DNA of 64,000 bases, taken from NCBI GenBank assembly GCA_036267975.1, contig DATAVA010000018.1, positions 1 to 64,000 of the forward strand, read 5' to 3'. The stretch's first letter is position 1; every line of letters starts with the position of its first letter. The stretch is from DAIDKA01 sp036267975. Lineage in GTDB: Bacteria; Pseudomonadota; Gammaproteobacteria; Steroidobacterales; Steroidobacteraceae. The notes under the pieces were generated by a model. That model did not search any database. It was not told where the DNA came from and saw only the letters and a program-made list of their open reading frames with translations. The position numbers and the translations under genes are program-made. This document shows positions 44,504-53,329 of the stretch, piece by piece.

Positions 44504-45492
44504 CCGGCCTTGCGAGACTGATGGCAGTCATCCTCGCCATCGGCGCCCGCGCATTCACCCTCTTCGATCTGCACGGTGGCATGCGCGACTCCAAAGCGCT
44601 CCTGAAGTCGCTGCATGACGGCGTTCAGGGCCGCGTGCCGATCCGCGCCATCCTGCAAGGTGGCATGCAAGGTCAGCATGGGCGTCTCCCCGGTCAGCGA
44701 CCAGGCGTGAATGTGGTGGACACCCGTGATGCCGGGCACGCCGGCAAGATCGAGTTCGACCGCTTGGGCATCAAAGCCCGCCGGTGCGCCCTCCAGCAGC
44801 ACATGCGCGGAGTTGCGCGTCAGCTGCCAGCCGGAGCGCAGGATCAGTACCGACACCGCCAGTGACAGCAGCGGGTCGGCGATCACCCAGCCACGCCACA
44901 GGATCAGTCCTGAGGCGCCGATCGCTGCGGCCGATCCCGCCAGATCGCTGAGCACATGCAGTCGTGCACCGCGTTCATTGAGCGATGTGGCGCCGCTGAG
45001 GGCCGCAAATGCGCAGATATTCGCGGCGGCACCCACCACGGCCGTCACCAGCATCACCGTGCCATTCACATGCGGCGGCAACACCAGCCGGCGCGCCGCG
45101 GCGATGACCACCGCGGCCGTCAGCCCGAGCAGCACCAGGCCATTGGTATACGCGGCAAGCGTCTGATAGCGCCGGTTCCCATAGGTGCGGTCGGCGCGCG
45201 CGGGGCGTTGCGCCATGCGGATGGCCACGATCGCGAGCAGCAGCGATGCCGAGTCGGCAAGCATGTGCGCGGCTTCGGCATACAGCGCTACCGAATTGGC
45301 CCACACACCGCCGCCCGCCTCGACCAGCGTGAAGCAGATCAGCAGTCCAAAAGCCACCCACAGGCGCCGCTCGCTCGCCTGGTCGGCGCCGTGCACGTGG
45401 CCATGATCATGGCCATGCCCATGCGCATGGCCGTGCCCGTGAGAATGTTCGTGGGTGTGGCCATGGCCAACTTCGTGGGAATGCCCGTTCAT
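44500..45492 (-). CDS. Cation diffusion facilitator (CDF) metal exporter
   Basis: A 330-residue CDF-family antiporter that would export Zn2+ or a similar divalent metal (also Ni2+ or Co2+ in some members). The N-terminus has a histidine-rich stretch (HEVGHGHTHEHSHGHGHAHG and more), followed by six helices including YAEAAHMLADSASLLLA, the CDF site-A segment, and a C-terminal cytosolic domain. Given urease and NiCoT in the same window, nickel export is possible, but ZitB/CzcD-like zinc export is the default. Confidence 0.9.
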   Translation of the reverse strand: MNGHSHEVGHGHTHEHSHGHGHAHGHGHDHGHVHGADQASERRLWVAFGLLICFTLVEAGGGVWANSVALYAEAAHMLADSASLLLAIVAIRMAQRPARADRTYGNRRYQTLAAYTNGLVLLGLTAAVVIAAARRLVLPPHVNGTVMLVTAVVGAAANICAFAALSGATSLNERGARLHVLSDLAGSAAAIGASGLILWRGWVIADPLLSLAVSVLILRSGWQLTRNSAHVLLEGAPAGFDAQAVELDLAGVPGITGVHHIHAWSLTGETPMLTLHATLQDGADRHAALNAVMQRLQERFGVAHATVQIEEGECAGADGEDDCHQSRKAG

Positions 45493-45630
45493 TGCGGTTT
45501 ATCCTACCGCAAATGAGTACTTCCCAGCGCGGTCTGCACCTTGGGCTGTCTGAACCGGCGTGCGGGTGGTGATACTGTCGGATCCTGCCAGCCGTTCTTT
45601 ACCGTTCGGGAGCGTGACGTTTTGCCTGAG

Positions 45631-46356
45631 ATGAATCTGATGTTCGTGCCCGGTCTGCTGTGCGATGCGACGGTGTGGAAACCCCAAATGAAGGCGCTGA
45701 AGAAGTTGGCGCGCATCCAGGTGGCCGATCACGGCGAACTGGATTCACTCGGGGCGATGGCGGAGGCCATTCTGGCGAAGGCGCCGCCGCAGTTTGCGGT
45801 GGCGGGCCACTCCATGGGCGGACGCGTGGCCCTGGAGGTCGTGCGTCGTGCCGCAAGCCGGGTGACCGGGCTGGCGCTGCTGGACACCGGCTACACGTCG
45901 CTCCCACCGGGCGTCGCCGGCGCGAAGGAGACGGCGGGCCGCCACGAGTTGCTCGCGCTCGCGCGTCAATCCGGAATGCGCGCTCTCGGGGAGCGCTGGT
46001 TGCGGATCCCGATGATTCATGAGGCGCGCCTGAAGGATCGCCGGCTCGTGCAGTCGATTCTGCAGATGTTCGAGCGGCGCACGCCGGCGCAGTTTGCGGC
46101 GCAGATCCGTGCCCTGCTGCAACGCCCCGATGCGGCACCGCTGCTGCCGATGATTTCCTGTCCGGCGCTGGTGCTGTGCGGCAAGGACGATGCCTGGGCG
46201 CCGCTGTCGACTCACCGCGTCATGGCGCAGTTGATTCCCCACAGCTCCCTGGTGTCGGTCCCGGAATGTGGTCATATGTGCACGATGGAGCGACCCGACG
46301 AAGTCAATGCGGCGCTCGGCGCGTGGCTGAAGCGCGTCGCCCACATGAGCGCCTGA
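45631..46356 (+). CDS. Alpha/beta hydrolase
   Basis: A 241-residue soluble hydrolase from the ATG at 45631. The nucleophile elbow is GHSMGG (serine at about residue 59); the catalytic acid and histidine are in PALVLCGKDDAWAP and PECGHMCTMERP. No lid or signal peptide recognised. It precedes the PIG3-like gene by 25 bp on the same strand. Substrate unknown. Confidence 0.85.
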   Translation: MNLMFVPGLLCDATVWKPQMKALKKLARIQVADHGELDSLGAMAEAILAKAPPQFAVAGHSMGGRVALEVVRRAASRVTGLALLDTGYTSLPPGVAGAKETAGRHELLALARQSGMRALGERWLRIPMIHEARLKDRRLVQSILQMFERRTPAQFAAQIRALLQRPDAAPLLPMISCPALVLCGKDDAWAPLSTHRVMAQLIPHSSLVSVPECGHMCTMERPDEVNAALGAWLKRVAHMSA

Positions 46357-46399
46357 TTCAATCGCACCAGCGGTACCGCCAATGCTTATTCCAAAGACC

Positions 46400-47416
46400 A
46401 TGACTGCGATACGGATCCGCGAGCCGGGTCCGCCATCAGTGCTTGAGCCGGTGCAGGGTCCGGTACCCGTACCGGATGCGTCGGAAGTCCTGGTGCGCGT
46501 ATTTGCCGCGGGCATCAACCGGCCGGATGTTCTGCAGCGGCAGGGACGCTACCCGCCGCCAGCCGGGGCATCCCCGATTCCAGGCCTGGAGGTTGCCGGT
46601 GAGATCGCAGCGATAGGCACTGACGTGCGCGGCTGGCACGTGGGTGATCTGGTGTGTGCGCTCGTGGTCGGCGGCGGATACGCGCAGTACGTCGCCGTGC
46701 CGGCCGTGCAGTGCCTGCCGGTGCCGCCGGGACTGACCCTGCAGCAGGCCGCCACATTGCCCGAAACGTTTTTCACGGTATGGCTCAACCTGTTCCGGCG
46801 CGCGGGCCTGCAGCCCGGGGAGACCGTGCTGGTGCATGGCGGCGCCAGCGGCATCGGCACCACCGCGATCCTGCTCGCGTCCGCCTTTGGCGCCAGAGTG
46901 CTGACCACGGCGGGCACTGCCGAGAAGTGCGCGGCCTGTTTGGCGCTCGGCGCCGCACGCGCGATCAATTATCACACCGAGGAGTTTGTCGCAGCCGTGC
47001 GCGAGAGCACCCAGGGCCGTGGTGCCGATGTGATTCTTGACATGGTTGGTGGCGGGTACATGCAGCGGAACATTGAGGCGGCAGCCACCGACGGCCGGAT
47101 TGCACTCATCGCCGTCCAGGGTGGCGCGCACGCCGACATTGATCTGCGCCAGATCATGGTCAAGCGTCTGAAAATCATGGGCGCGACGCTGCGACCGCAG
47201 TCCAGCGCCGCCAAAGGGCGCCTGGCCCAGGACCTGTTGACTGATGTTTGGCCGCTATTCGCGGATCGACGGCTGGCGCCACCGCCCATCCATGCCCGAT
47301 TCGCCTTGCACGCCGCGGCGCAGGCGCATGCGCTCATGGAGGCGGGCACGCATATCGGCAAGATCGTGCTGCTCGTCGAGCATGATCAGCTCGCTTCGGC
47401 AGCAAGCCAGCGCTGA
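46400..47416 (+). CDS. NAD(P)H quinone oxidoreductase, PIG3/zinc-binding dehydrogenase family
   Basis: A 338-residue medium-chain dehydrogenase of the quinone-oxidoreductase (PIG3/TP53I3) branch that lacks the catalytic zinc. Diagnostic segments are INRPDVLQRQGRYPPPAGASPIPGLEVAG and ETVLVHGGASGIGTTAI with the NADPH-binding glycine motif. The start at 46400 gives the family-like N-terminus (MTAIRIREPG); 46382 is an alternative. Confidence 0.88.
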   Translation: MTAIRIREPGPPSVLEPVQGPVPVPDASEVLVRVFAAGINRPDVLQRQGRYPPPAGASPIPGLEVAGEIAAIGTDVRGWHVGDLVCALVVGGGYAQYVAVPAVQCLPVPPGLTLQQAATLPETFFTVWLNLFRRAGLQPGETVLVHGGASGIGTTAILLASAFGARVLTTAGTAEKCAACLALGAARAINYHTEEFVAAVRESTQGRGADVILDMVGGGYMQRNIEAAATDGRIALIAVQGGAHADIDLRQIMVKRLKIMGATLRPQSSAAKGRLAQDLLTDVWPLFADRRLAPPPIHARFALHAAAQAHALMEAGTHIGKIVLLVEHDQLASAASQR

Positions 47417-47449
47417 GCGATTGCTGCCAGCGCCGCAGCCTGCGGTGCG

Positions 47450-50419
47450 CTATTTGAGGGCAAGTTGGAACCGCACGGTGTTGCCCGGCGGTGGCTGCGC
47501 CGCATCGTTGATGAGGAATATGCGCGCAGGATCAATGTGCGTGCCCTGCAACAGCACATCCTCAACTGCATGGGCGCGTTGATTGCCGAGTTTCTGCAGC
47601 TCGGTATCCGACACTTTGATGCGCTCCAGCAAAGCGGCAGTCAGTTCCGCGCTGGCCGGCGCGTAGTCCGGCATTTCGCCCTTGACGTTCTTGGCACCGG
47701 TCAGCGCTGTCGTCAGCGGCGGCAACGGCGCCTTCGCGCCGAGCTCGGCGCGGTACTGCGCGAGCAGCAAGTTGAACTGCGTCGCCGGCGGCGCCGGCAA
47801 TGGCGCATCGTCGGCAATGCCGGCGCGCTGATGCAGCGCCTTCTGCAGGTGTTGCTGGGCCAGGGCCGGCGAATCGGTCGCGGTCGAGAAAGTGTTGGGC
47901 ACATCCAGTTCCAGGCCGGGCCGGGCATCAAGCGCCTTGACGAGGCTGCCCAGTCGGGACTTTGCGGTTGGATCCAGTACCGCGCTGCCGGGAGCGAACT
48001 CCACGATATTGACCTGATCACCGCCGCCGAACAGGTGACCCAGGAGCGCAAAGGGTGCGGTGACCGCCTTCTCGATCAGATTCACGAATACCTTCCAGAT
48101 GATCGCACCGATCCGGAACTTCGGATCATCCAGGCTGCCGGTGACGGGCAGGTCGAGATCGATGACCCCGTTGCGATCCTTCAGCAATGCGACCGCCAGT
48201 TTCAGCGGCAGTTTGATGGCATCGGCACTTTCGACCTTGTCGCCTAATTGCAGCTGGTCGACGACGATGTGATGACTGGCGGTGAGTTTGCGGTCCTCGA
48301 TGTGGTACTTCAGATCCACGGTGAGCTTGCCCTTGGCAATCTTGTAGCCCGCGAAGTGTCCCGAGTAAGGTGTGACGCCGGTCAGTTCGATGCCGCGATA
48401 GCTCATACTGATGTCGGTATACATCGTCTGCGACAGCAGATTGGTCTCGCCCCAGATGTGGGCCGGCGCATAGCGGTCGACCGAGCCGTTCAGATCGATT
48501 TTGGCGCGGGACGCCGGCGCGGAGGACAAGCCGTCGATGGTTCCGTTGAGCTGCTGGATGCCGATCGCGAAGTGCGGCTGGATCCAGTGGTCGACGTAGT
48601 TCGCCGAACCATCGCTGATGACCACCGTACCGATGGTCAGGGGCAGCGTGGCGACATGTGCGGGAGGCGCGAGTGCAACGGTGCGCGTGGTCGCCGCTGC
48701 GGCCGGCGCGGCGGCCGGCGCCGGCGCTGCCGCGGCCGTTGCGGTGCCCGCGGGTTTGAGCGCCTCGGTGATATTCAGATGACGGTTCTCATCAATGATC
48801 ACGCGGGCGTAGGGGGCCCGGGCTCGGACACTGGCAATGCTGAGCGCGGCGGGGTCACTGCGATACCTGATTCCGGTCACGCTCAGGCGATCCCATTTGA
48901 TGAAATCCTGGCGCAGTTCATGATCGACGCTGCGAAAGTGAGTGATGTCGGTTTGCGCGGCCACGGTGACGCGTCCCTTGACGTCACGTTCCAGATCCAC
49001 CTTGGCGCCCAGCTGGCCGCTCAGCAAGGTGAGCCCCGTGTAGCGCGCCACGTAGGGCTGGGCCAGCGGCAGATTGACGTCGGTGAGCTCCACATGGCCT
49101 TTGACGGCGAGGTCCGGCAAGCTGACCTGGGCCTGGGCGGCGAGACTGCCTGAATCATCCAGGCCTGATTTCACCTGCAGCAAAAGCGGGGGTCCGAACG
49201 GCCATTGGAACTGCGCCACGCTGATATCCAATGGCGCGAGCGTGAAGGTCGGGGCCGGTTTTAGCGTTCGGTCCTGGAAATCCACACTCAGGCCGTGAAG
49301 GTCAATCGTCGGCACTTTGACCATCCACGCCGGCGCGCTGCCGGTCGTCACGGTGGCGTTGTGCGCAGGGGTTGCCGTCGTGGCGGGGCCACGTGACCCG
49401 CCGAGCTCGGCCAGATTGACACTGCCGTTCGCGTTCAGCCAGCCGTGAATCTGTCCAGCGGAAATTTTCACCGCATCGACCACGGCGCTGCGCTGCGCCA
49501 GATCGATGTGGGTGCCATCGATGTCGATTCGCGGCAGCACGACATAGTCGGACTGGCCATTGATCGCCCGCAACCTCAGATCGGTCACTGCGATGGAATC
49601 CAGATTGACTTTGAGTGCTGCGACACCGCGTTGCAGCCCGAATTCGTAGCCACCCACCAGCGCCAGAAGTCCCGAGGAAACGCTGAGAGGAACGGCGGCG
49701 CCCGCCAGCCCGGTGAGCGTAGTCAGGCGCAGCGCGCTGACATTGAAGCGGCCTTTCGAGGCGACGGGGTCGACCTCCACAGTGCCCGACCAGTTGAACT
49801 GCTCGCCGGCGGGTGTCCGCGCGGCCAGGGTATAGCCGTTGCCGCCATTGCCGACGGTGTTGAAGTCCCGCAACTCGAAATTGACGGGTCGCAACTCGGC
49901 ATGCAGTGAGGCCGGATGTGCCAGATCGACGAAGGTGAACTCTCCATCGATGACGGCCAGGCGCGTGAGGAACAGGCGCAGTGGTGCGCCGGCCGGGGCT
50001 GACGGTTGATTCGCGAAGGGCTTTGCCAGCTCGGCGAAATTGAGCGAGCCGTCGGTACGCAAGCGAGCGTGAACCTGCGGCTGCTCGAGTTGAATATCCT
50101 GGAAAGTCGCGCCGCGGTTCCACAGGCTCGCCAGCTGCAGGTTCACGTACAGGCGCCGCGCCCCCAGCATGGGTTGGCCGTCGGCGTCGGGAAAGGCGAT
50201 ATTGCGGACGTCCAGTTCCAGGGTGAACGGATTGAAGTGAATCTCACCCAGTCGCAGGGTTCGTTGGTACTTTCGGGTGACGAAGGCGGTGCCCTGCGAG
50301 CGAATCAGGGCTGGCACGCCGTAGCAGCCGAAGGCTGCATAGACGGCCACGAGCAACAATGCAATTGCGCCCCAGCAGAGCAGACGGCGCGTGGCGCCCA
50401 CTGACAGTGATCCGGCCAA
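47450..50419 (-). CDS. Large DUF748 / AsmA-like envelope protein
   Basis: A 989-residue inner-membrane-anchored periplasmic protein. One N-terminal helix (WGAIALLLVAVYAAFG) is followed by repeated beta-rich segments such as IHFNPFTLELDVRNIAF, typical of DUF748 and AsmA/TamB-like proteins that contact or transport envelope lipids. Near the C-terminus VNIVEFAPGSAVLDPTAK and LGNQRAHAVEDVLL look like an OmpA-like end. An alanine-rich linker (about residues 560-585) separates two halves. Convergent with the quinone-oxidoreductase gene. Confidence 0.85.
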   Translation of the reverse strand: MAGSLSVGATRRLLCWGAIALLLVAVYAAFGCYGVPALIRSQGTAFVTRKYQRTLRLGEIHFNPFTLELDVRNIAFPDADGQPMLGARRLYVNLQLASLWNRGATFQDIQLEQPQVHARLRTDGSLNFAELAKPFANQPSAPAGAPLRLFLTRLAVIDGEFTFVDLAHPASLHAELRPVNFELRDFNTVGNGGNGYTLAARTPAGEQFNWSGTVEVDPVASKGRFNVSALRLTTLTGLAGAAVPLSVSSGLLALVGGYEFGLQRGVAALKVNLDSIAVTDLRLRAINGQSDYVVLPRIDIDGTHIDLAQRSAVVDAVKISAGQIHGWLNANGSVNLAELGGSRGPATTATPAHNATVTTGSAPAWMVKVPTIDLHGLSVDFQDRTLKPAPTFTLAPLDISVAQFQWPFGPPLLLQVKSGLDDSGSLAAQAQVSLPDLAVKGHVELTDVNLPLAQPYVARYTGLTLLSGQLGAKVDLERDVKGRVTVAAQTDITHFRSVDHELRQDFIKWDRLSVTGIRYRSDPAALSIASVRARAPYARVIIDENRHLNITEALKPAGTATAAAAPAPAAAPAAAATTRTVALAPPAHVATLPLTIGTVVISDGSANYVDHWIQPHFAIGIQQLNGTIDGLSSAPASRAKIDLNGSVDRYAPAHIWGETNLLSQTMYTDISMSYRGIELTGVTPYSGHFAGYKIAKGKLTVDLKYHIEDRKLTASHHIVVDQLQLGDKVESADAIKLPLKLAVALLKDRNGVIDLDLPVTGSLDDPKFRIGAIIWKVFVNLIEKAVTAPFALLGHLFGGGDQVNIVEFAPGSAVLDPTAKSRLGSLVKALDARPGLELDVPNTFSTATDSPALAQQHLQKALHQRAGIADDAPLPAPPATQFNLLLAQYRAELGAKAPLPPLTTALTGAKNVKGEMPDYAPASAELTAALLERIKVSDTELQKLGNQRAHAVEDVLLQGTHIDPARIFLINDAAQPPPGNTVRFQLALK

Positions 50420-50477
50420 GTTGCACCCCCCCGCCGCTGGCCTCGCACAGTATAGCGACAGCTTGCGGGAGAAGGGT

Positions 50478-52076
50478 CTAATGCGCTGCGGCCGCCGCCG
50501 CCGGCGCGCCGGCGGCGCCCGGGGAACCGGGACGACGCGGCCGTGCTAGCCAGATCACCATGATCAGGGCGAGGAAAACCAATCCGGATATATAGAAGAG
50601 GTCATCGGCCGAGAGCATGAAGGCCTGGACATCGACGATGCGGTTCAAGGCCGCGGTGGCCGCCTGGGGAGTCAAGCCATTGGCCTGCAGCCCCGCCAGC
50701 GCGGCGGTCGTGGCAGGACTGTTGCCCGTCAGGTGCTCGATGAGCTGGCTATGGTGCAGCGTGGCACGCCGGTCCCACAGGGTCGTGAAAATGGACGTGC
50801 CGAATGATCCAGCGGTGATGCGTGCGAAGTTGAACAGGCCCGAGGCGTTCGGAATGCGGTCCGCAGACAGCCCCGAGACGCTCAGGGACACCAGCGGTAC
50901 GAAGAAACTCGCCATGGCGGCGCCCTGGATAATGGTCGGAATCAGCAGTGTCTTCACATCAACGTCGGTATTGAAATGCGAACGCATGATCATGACGGCG
51001 GCAAAAATCGTGAAGGACGCCGTCACGATCACCCGCACGTCCATGCGGTTGATGAGTTTGGCCACGAGCGGCGTGACGAACACTGCCAGCAGGCCGACCG
51101 GCGCCAGAATGATCCCGGCATTGGTCGCGCTGTAGCCGAGGTACTGCTGCAGCCACAGTGGCAACAGCACGAGGTTGCCGAAGAACACCCCGTAGGCCAG
51201 CAGCATGCACAGGGTACCGACCCAGAAATTGCGCCCTTTGAACAAGGACAGGTCCACGATGGGATGCTCGGCGTGGATCTCCCAGATCAGGAAGTACACG
51301 AAGGCGGCCACGGCCAGCAGCGCCAGGCAGACGATCTGCGGGGAATTGAACCAGTCCAGATCCTTGCCCTTGTCCAGCATCACCTGCAGCGAACCGACCC
51401 AGGTCATGAGCAATGCCAATCCGATCGCATCGATAGGCACGCGCTGCGTCGCCGTTTCGCGCTTGCGATACAGGATCCAGGTCAGCGAGCCGGCGAACAG
51501 ACCGACGGGAATGTTGATGTAGAAGATCCACGGCCAGGAAATATTGTCCGTGATCCATCCGCCCAGCAGCGGACCGGCAATGGGCGCCGTCAGGCTGGTG
51601 AGCGACCACAGGCCCAGCGCCGTACTCTGTTTCGAGGTTGGGTAGCTGGACATCAGCAGCGCCTGTGACAGCGGGATCATGGGTCCGGCGACTGCGCCCT
51701 GGATGACACGAAAGAAAATCAGCAGCCCGATCGAGGACGCCAGGCCACATAGGAAGGAGGCGATGACGAACAGGAAAATAGCCAGCGTGAACAGCCGCAC
51801 TTGGCCGAAGCGCCGGGTCAGCCAGCCGGTCAGGGGGACGGAGATCGCATTGGCGACCCCGAAGGAGGTGATGACCCACGTACCCTGGTCCGGCGACACA
51901 CCGAGGTCCCCGGAAATGGCCGGGATCGACACGTTGGCGATGGACGTATCCAGCACGTTCATGAAAATCGCCAGCGAAACGGCCAGCGTGCCCAGAATCC
52001 TGGCGGCGCCCACCAGCGGCGGTAGCGCGGCCGATGCCGCCGCGGGCGGTCTGACTTGTGATGCGGGATCACTCAT
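50478..52076 (-). CDS. emrB: MFS drug efflux pump, DHA2 (EmrB/QacA) family
   Basis: Inner-membrane drug-proton antiporter with 14 predicted helices, 532 residues. The DHA2 signatures are clear: LDTSIANVSIPAISGDLG in helix 1, and FRVIQGAVAGPMIPLSQALL. With EmrA and a TolC-like channel it would form a tripartite pump. The ATG overlaps the emrA stop. The last residues are alanine/proline-rich. Confidence 0.93.
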   Translation of the reverse strand: MSDPASQVRPPAAASAALPPLVGAARILGTLAVSLAIFMNVLDTSIANVSIPAISGDLGVSPDQGTWVITSFGVANAISVPLTGWLTRRFGQVRLFTLAIFLFVIASFLCGLASSIGLLIFFRVIQGAVAGPMIPLSQALLMSSYPTSKQSTALGLWSLTSLTAPIAGPLLGGWITDNISWPWIFYINIPVGLFAGSLTWILYRKRETATQRVPIDAIGLALLMTWVGSLQVMLDKGKDLDWFNSPQIVCLALLAVAAFVYFLIWEIHAEHPIVDLSLFKGRNFWVGTLCMLLAYGVFFGNLVLLPLWLQQYLGYSATNAGIILAPVGLLAVFVTPLVAKLINRMDVRVIVTASFTIFAAVMIMRSHFNTDVDVKTLLIPTIIQGAAMASFFVPLVSLSVSGLSADRIPNASGLFNFARITAGSFGTSIFTTLWDRRATLHHSQLIEHLTGNSPATTAALAGLQANGLTPQAATAALNRIVDVQAFMLSADDLFYISGLVFLALIMVIWLARPRRPGSPGAAGAPAAAAAAH

Positions 52077-53329
52077 GTGGCGGGACGGGTGGGTACCTGC
52101 GCGAGGCGGTGCGCGATGCGGCCATGTGCCGGGGCGGCGAGATTCGCGGCGATGATTGCCTCGACCCGTGCCCCGGCCTGGCGATCGGCGTCCTCGAAGA
52201 CACTGGTGGCGTAGCGGGGGGCATTGGCGGCGGCCTGTGGCAGCCGCGGCCCGTTGCGCTCAGCCGTCGACACCGTCACGCGCATGGACAGACCCACCTG
52301 CAGGGGATGCGCCGCCAGCTCCCGCGGATCGAGCATGATCCGCACCGGCAGCCGCTGCACCACCTTGATCCAGTTGCCGGTGGCATTCTGCGCCGGCAGC
52401 AGTGCGAACGAGGCGCCGGTGCCCGCGCTGAAGCCGACAACGGTGCCGTGATACTTGACCGAACCGCCATACAGATCGGCGGTCAGCGTCGCCGGCTGGC
52501 CCATGCGGATGTTGCCGATCTGCAGCTCCTTGAAATTGGCATCGACCCATACCTGGTTCAACGGCACGACCGCCATCAGCACCGAACCGGGATTGACCCG
52601 CTGCCCCAACTGAACGTTGCGATGCGCCACGAAACCGCCAATGGGGGCCGGCAGCTGCGTGCGTGCGAGATTCAGATACGCACTGTGCACGGCGCTGGCC
52701 GCGGCGCGCACTTCCGGATGATCCTCGATCTGGGTGCCATCGATACGCGCGCGATTGGCGGCCGACTGCTGCTGTGCCGCCAGCAGCGCCGATCGGGCGG
52801 CCGACACGGCATCGCGCGCGTGCTGCAGTTCCTCGCCGGATATCGCGCCGCTTCCGGCCAGGCGCTCGCGGCGCGCCAGGTCCTTCTCGGCGGTTTCGAG
52901 GTCGGTTTGTCGAATGCCCTCTGCCGCGGCCAGTTGGGCCGTGGTGGCGAACAGGCCGCGCACCGAGCGTACCGTCAGCGCGAGACGCGCCTCGGATTCA
53001 TCGAGCGCCACCTTGGCATCGGCCGGATCCAGGCGAACCAGCGTCTGGCCCGCGACCACGTTCTGGGTGTCATCGGCATTGATGCCGACGACGGTGCCGG
53101 CAATCTGCGGCGTGATCTGGACGATGTTGCCGTTGACATAGGCATCGTCGGTGGTCTCGCGCAGGCGCAGGACGGTCTGCCAGTACACGCCATAACCGAT
53201 GGCGATGACGAGTATGGCCAGCGAGACCAGCAGCAGCATGCGATTGCGCTTGCCATTGTTCGCCTGCTCATGCGCCTGCTCATCTGCCTGGGCATTCGGC
53301 GTCGCCGGGATTTTGGTTTCGGTGTTCAG
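52073..53329 (-). CDS. emrA: Membrane-fusion protein EmrA
   Basis: HlyD-family periplasmic adaptor of the EmrAB pump, 418 residues. TTDDAYVNGNIVQITPQIAGTVV is the canonical EmrA start of the lipoyl half-motif, with a hairpin coiled coil and FAALLPAQNATGNWIKVVQRLPVRI near the end. I chose the CTG at 53329, whose last two bases overlap the preceding nodT TGA and give a 30-residue cytoplasmic N-terminus like E. coli EmrA's. The first ATG, at 53239, would delete that segment and start directly at the membrane helix. Confidence 0.85.
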   Translation of the reverse strand: MNTETKIPATPNAQADEQAHEQANNGKRNRMLLLVSLAILVIAIGYGVYWQTVLRLRETTDDAYVNGNIVQITPQIAGTVVGINADDTQNVVAGQTLVRLDPADAKVALDESEARLALTVRSVRGLFATTAQLAAAEGIRQTDLETAEKDLARRERLAGSGAISGEELQHARDAVSAARSALLAAQQQSAANRARIDGTQIEDHPEVRAAASAVHSAYLNLARTQLPAPIGGFVAHRNVQLGQRVNPGSVLMAVVPLNQVWVDANFKELQIGNIRMGQPATLTADLYGGSVKYHGTVVGFSAGTGASFALLPAQNATGNWIKVVQRLPVRIMLDPRELAAHPLQVGLSMRVTVSTAERNGPRLPQAAANAPRYATSVFEDADRQAGARVEAIIAANLAAPAHGRIAHRLAQVPTRPAT

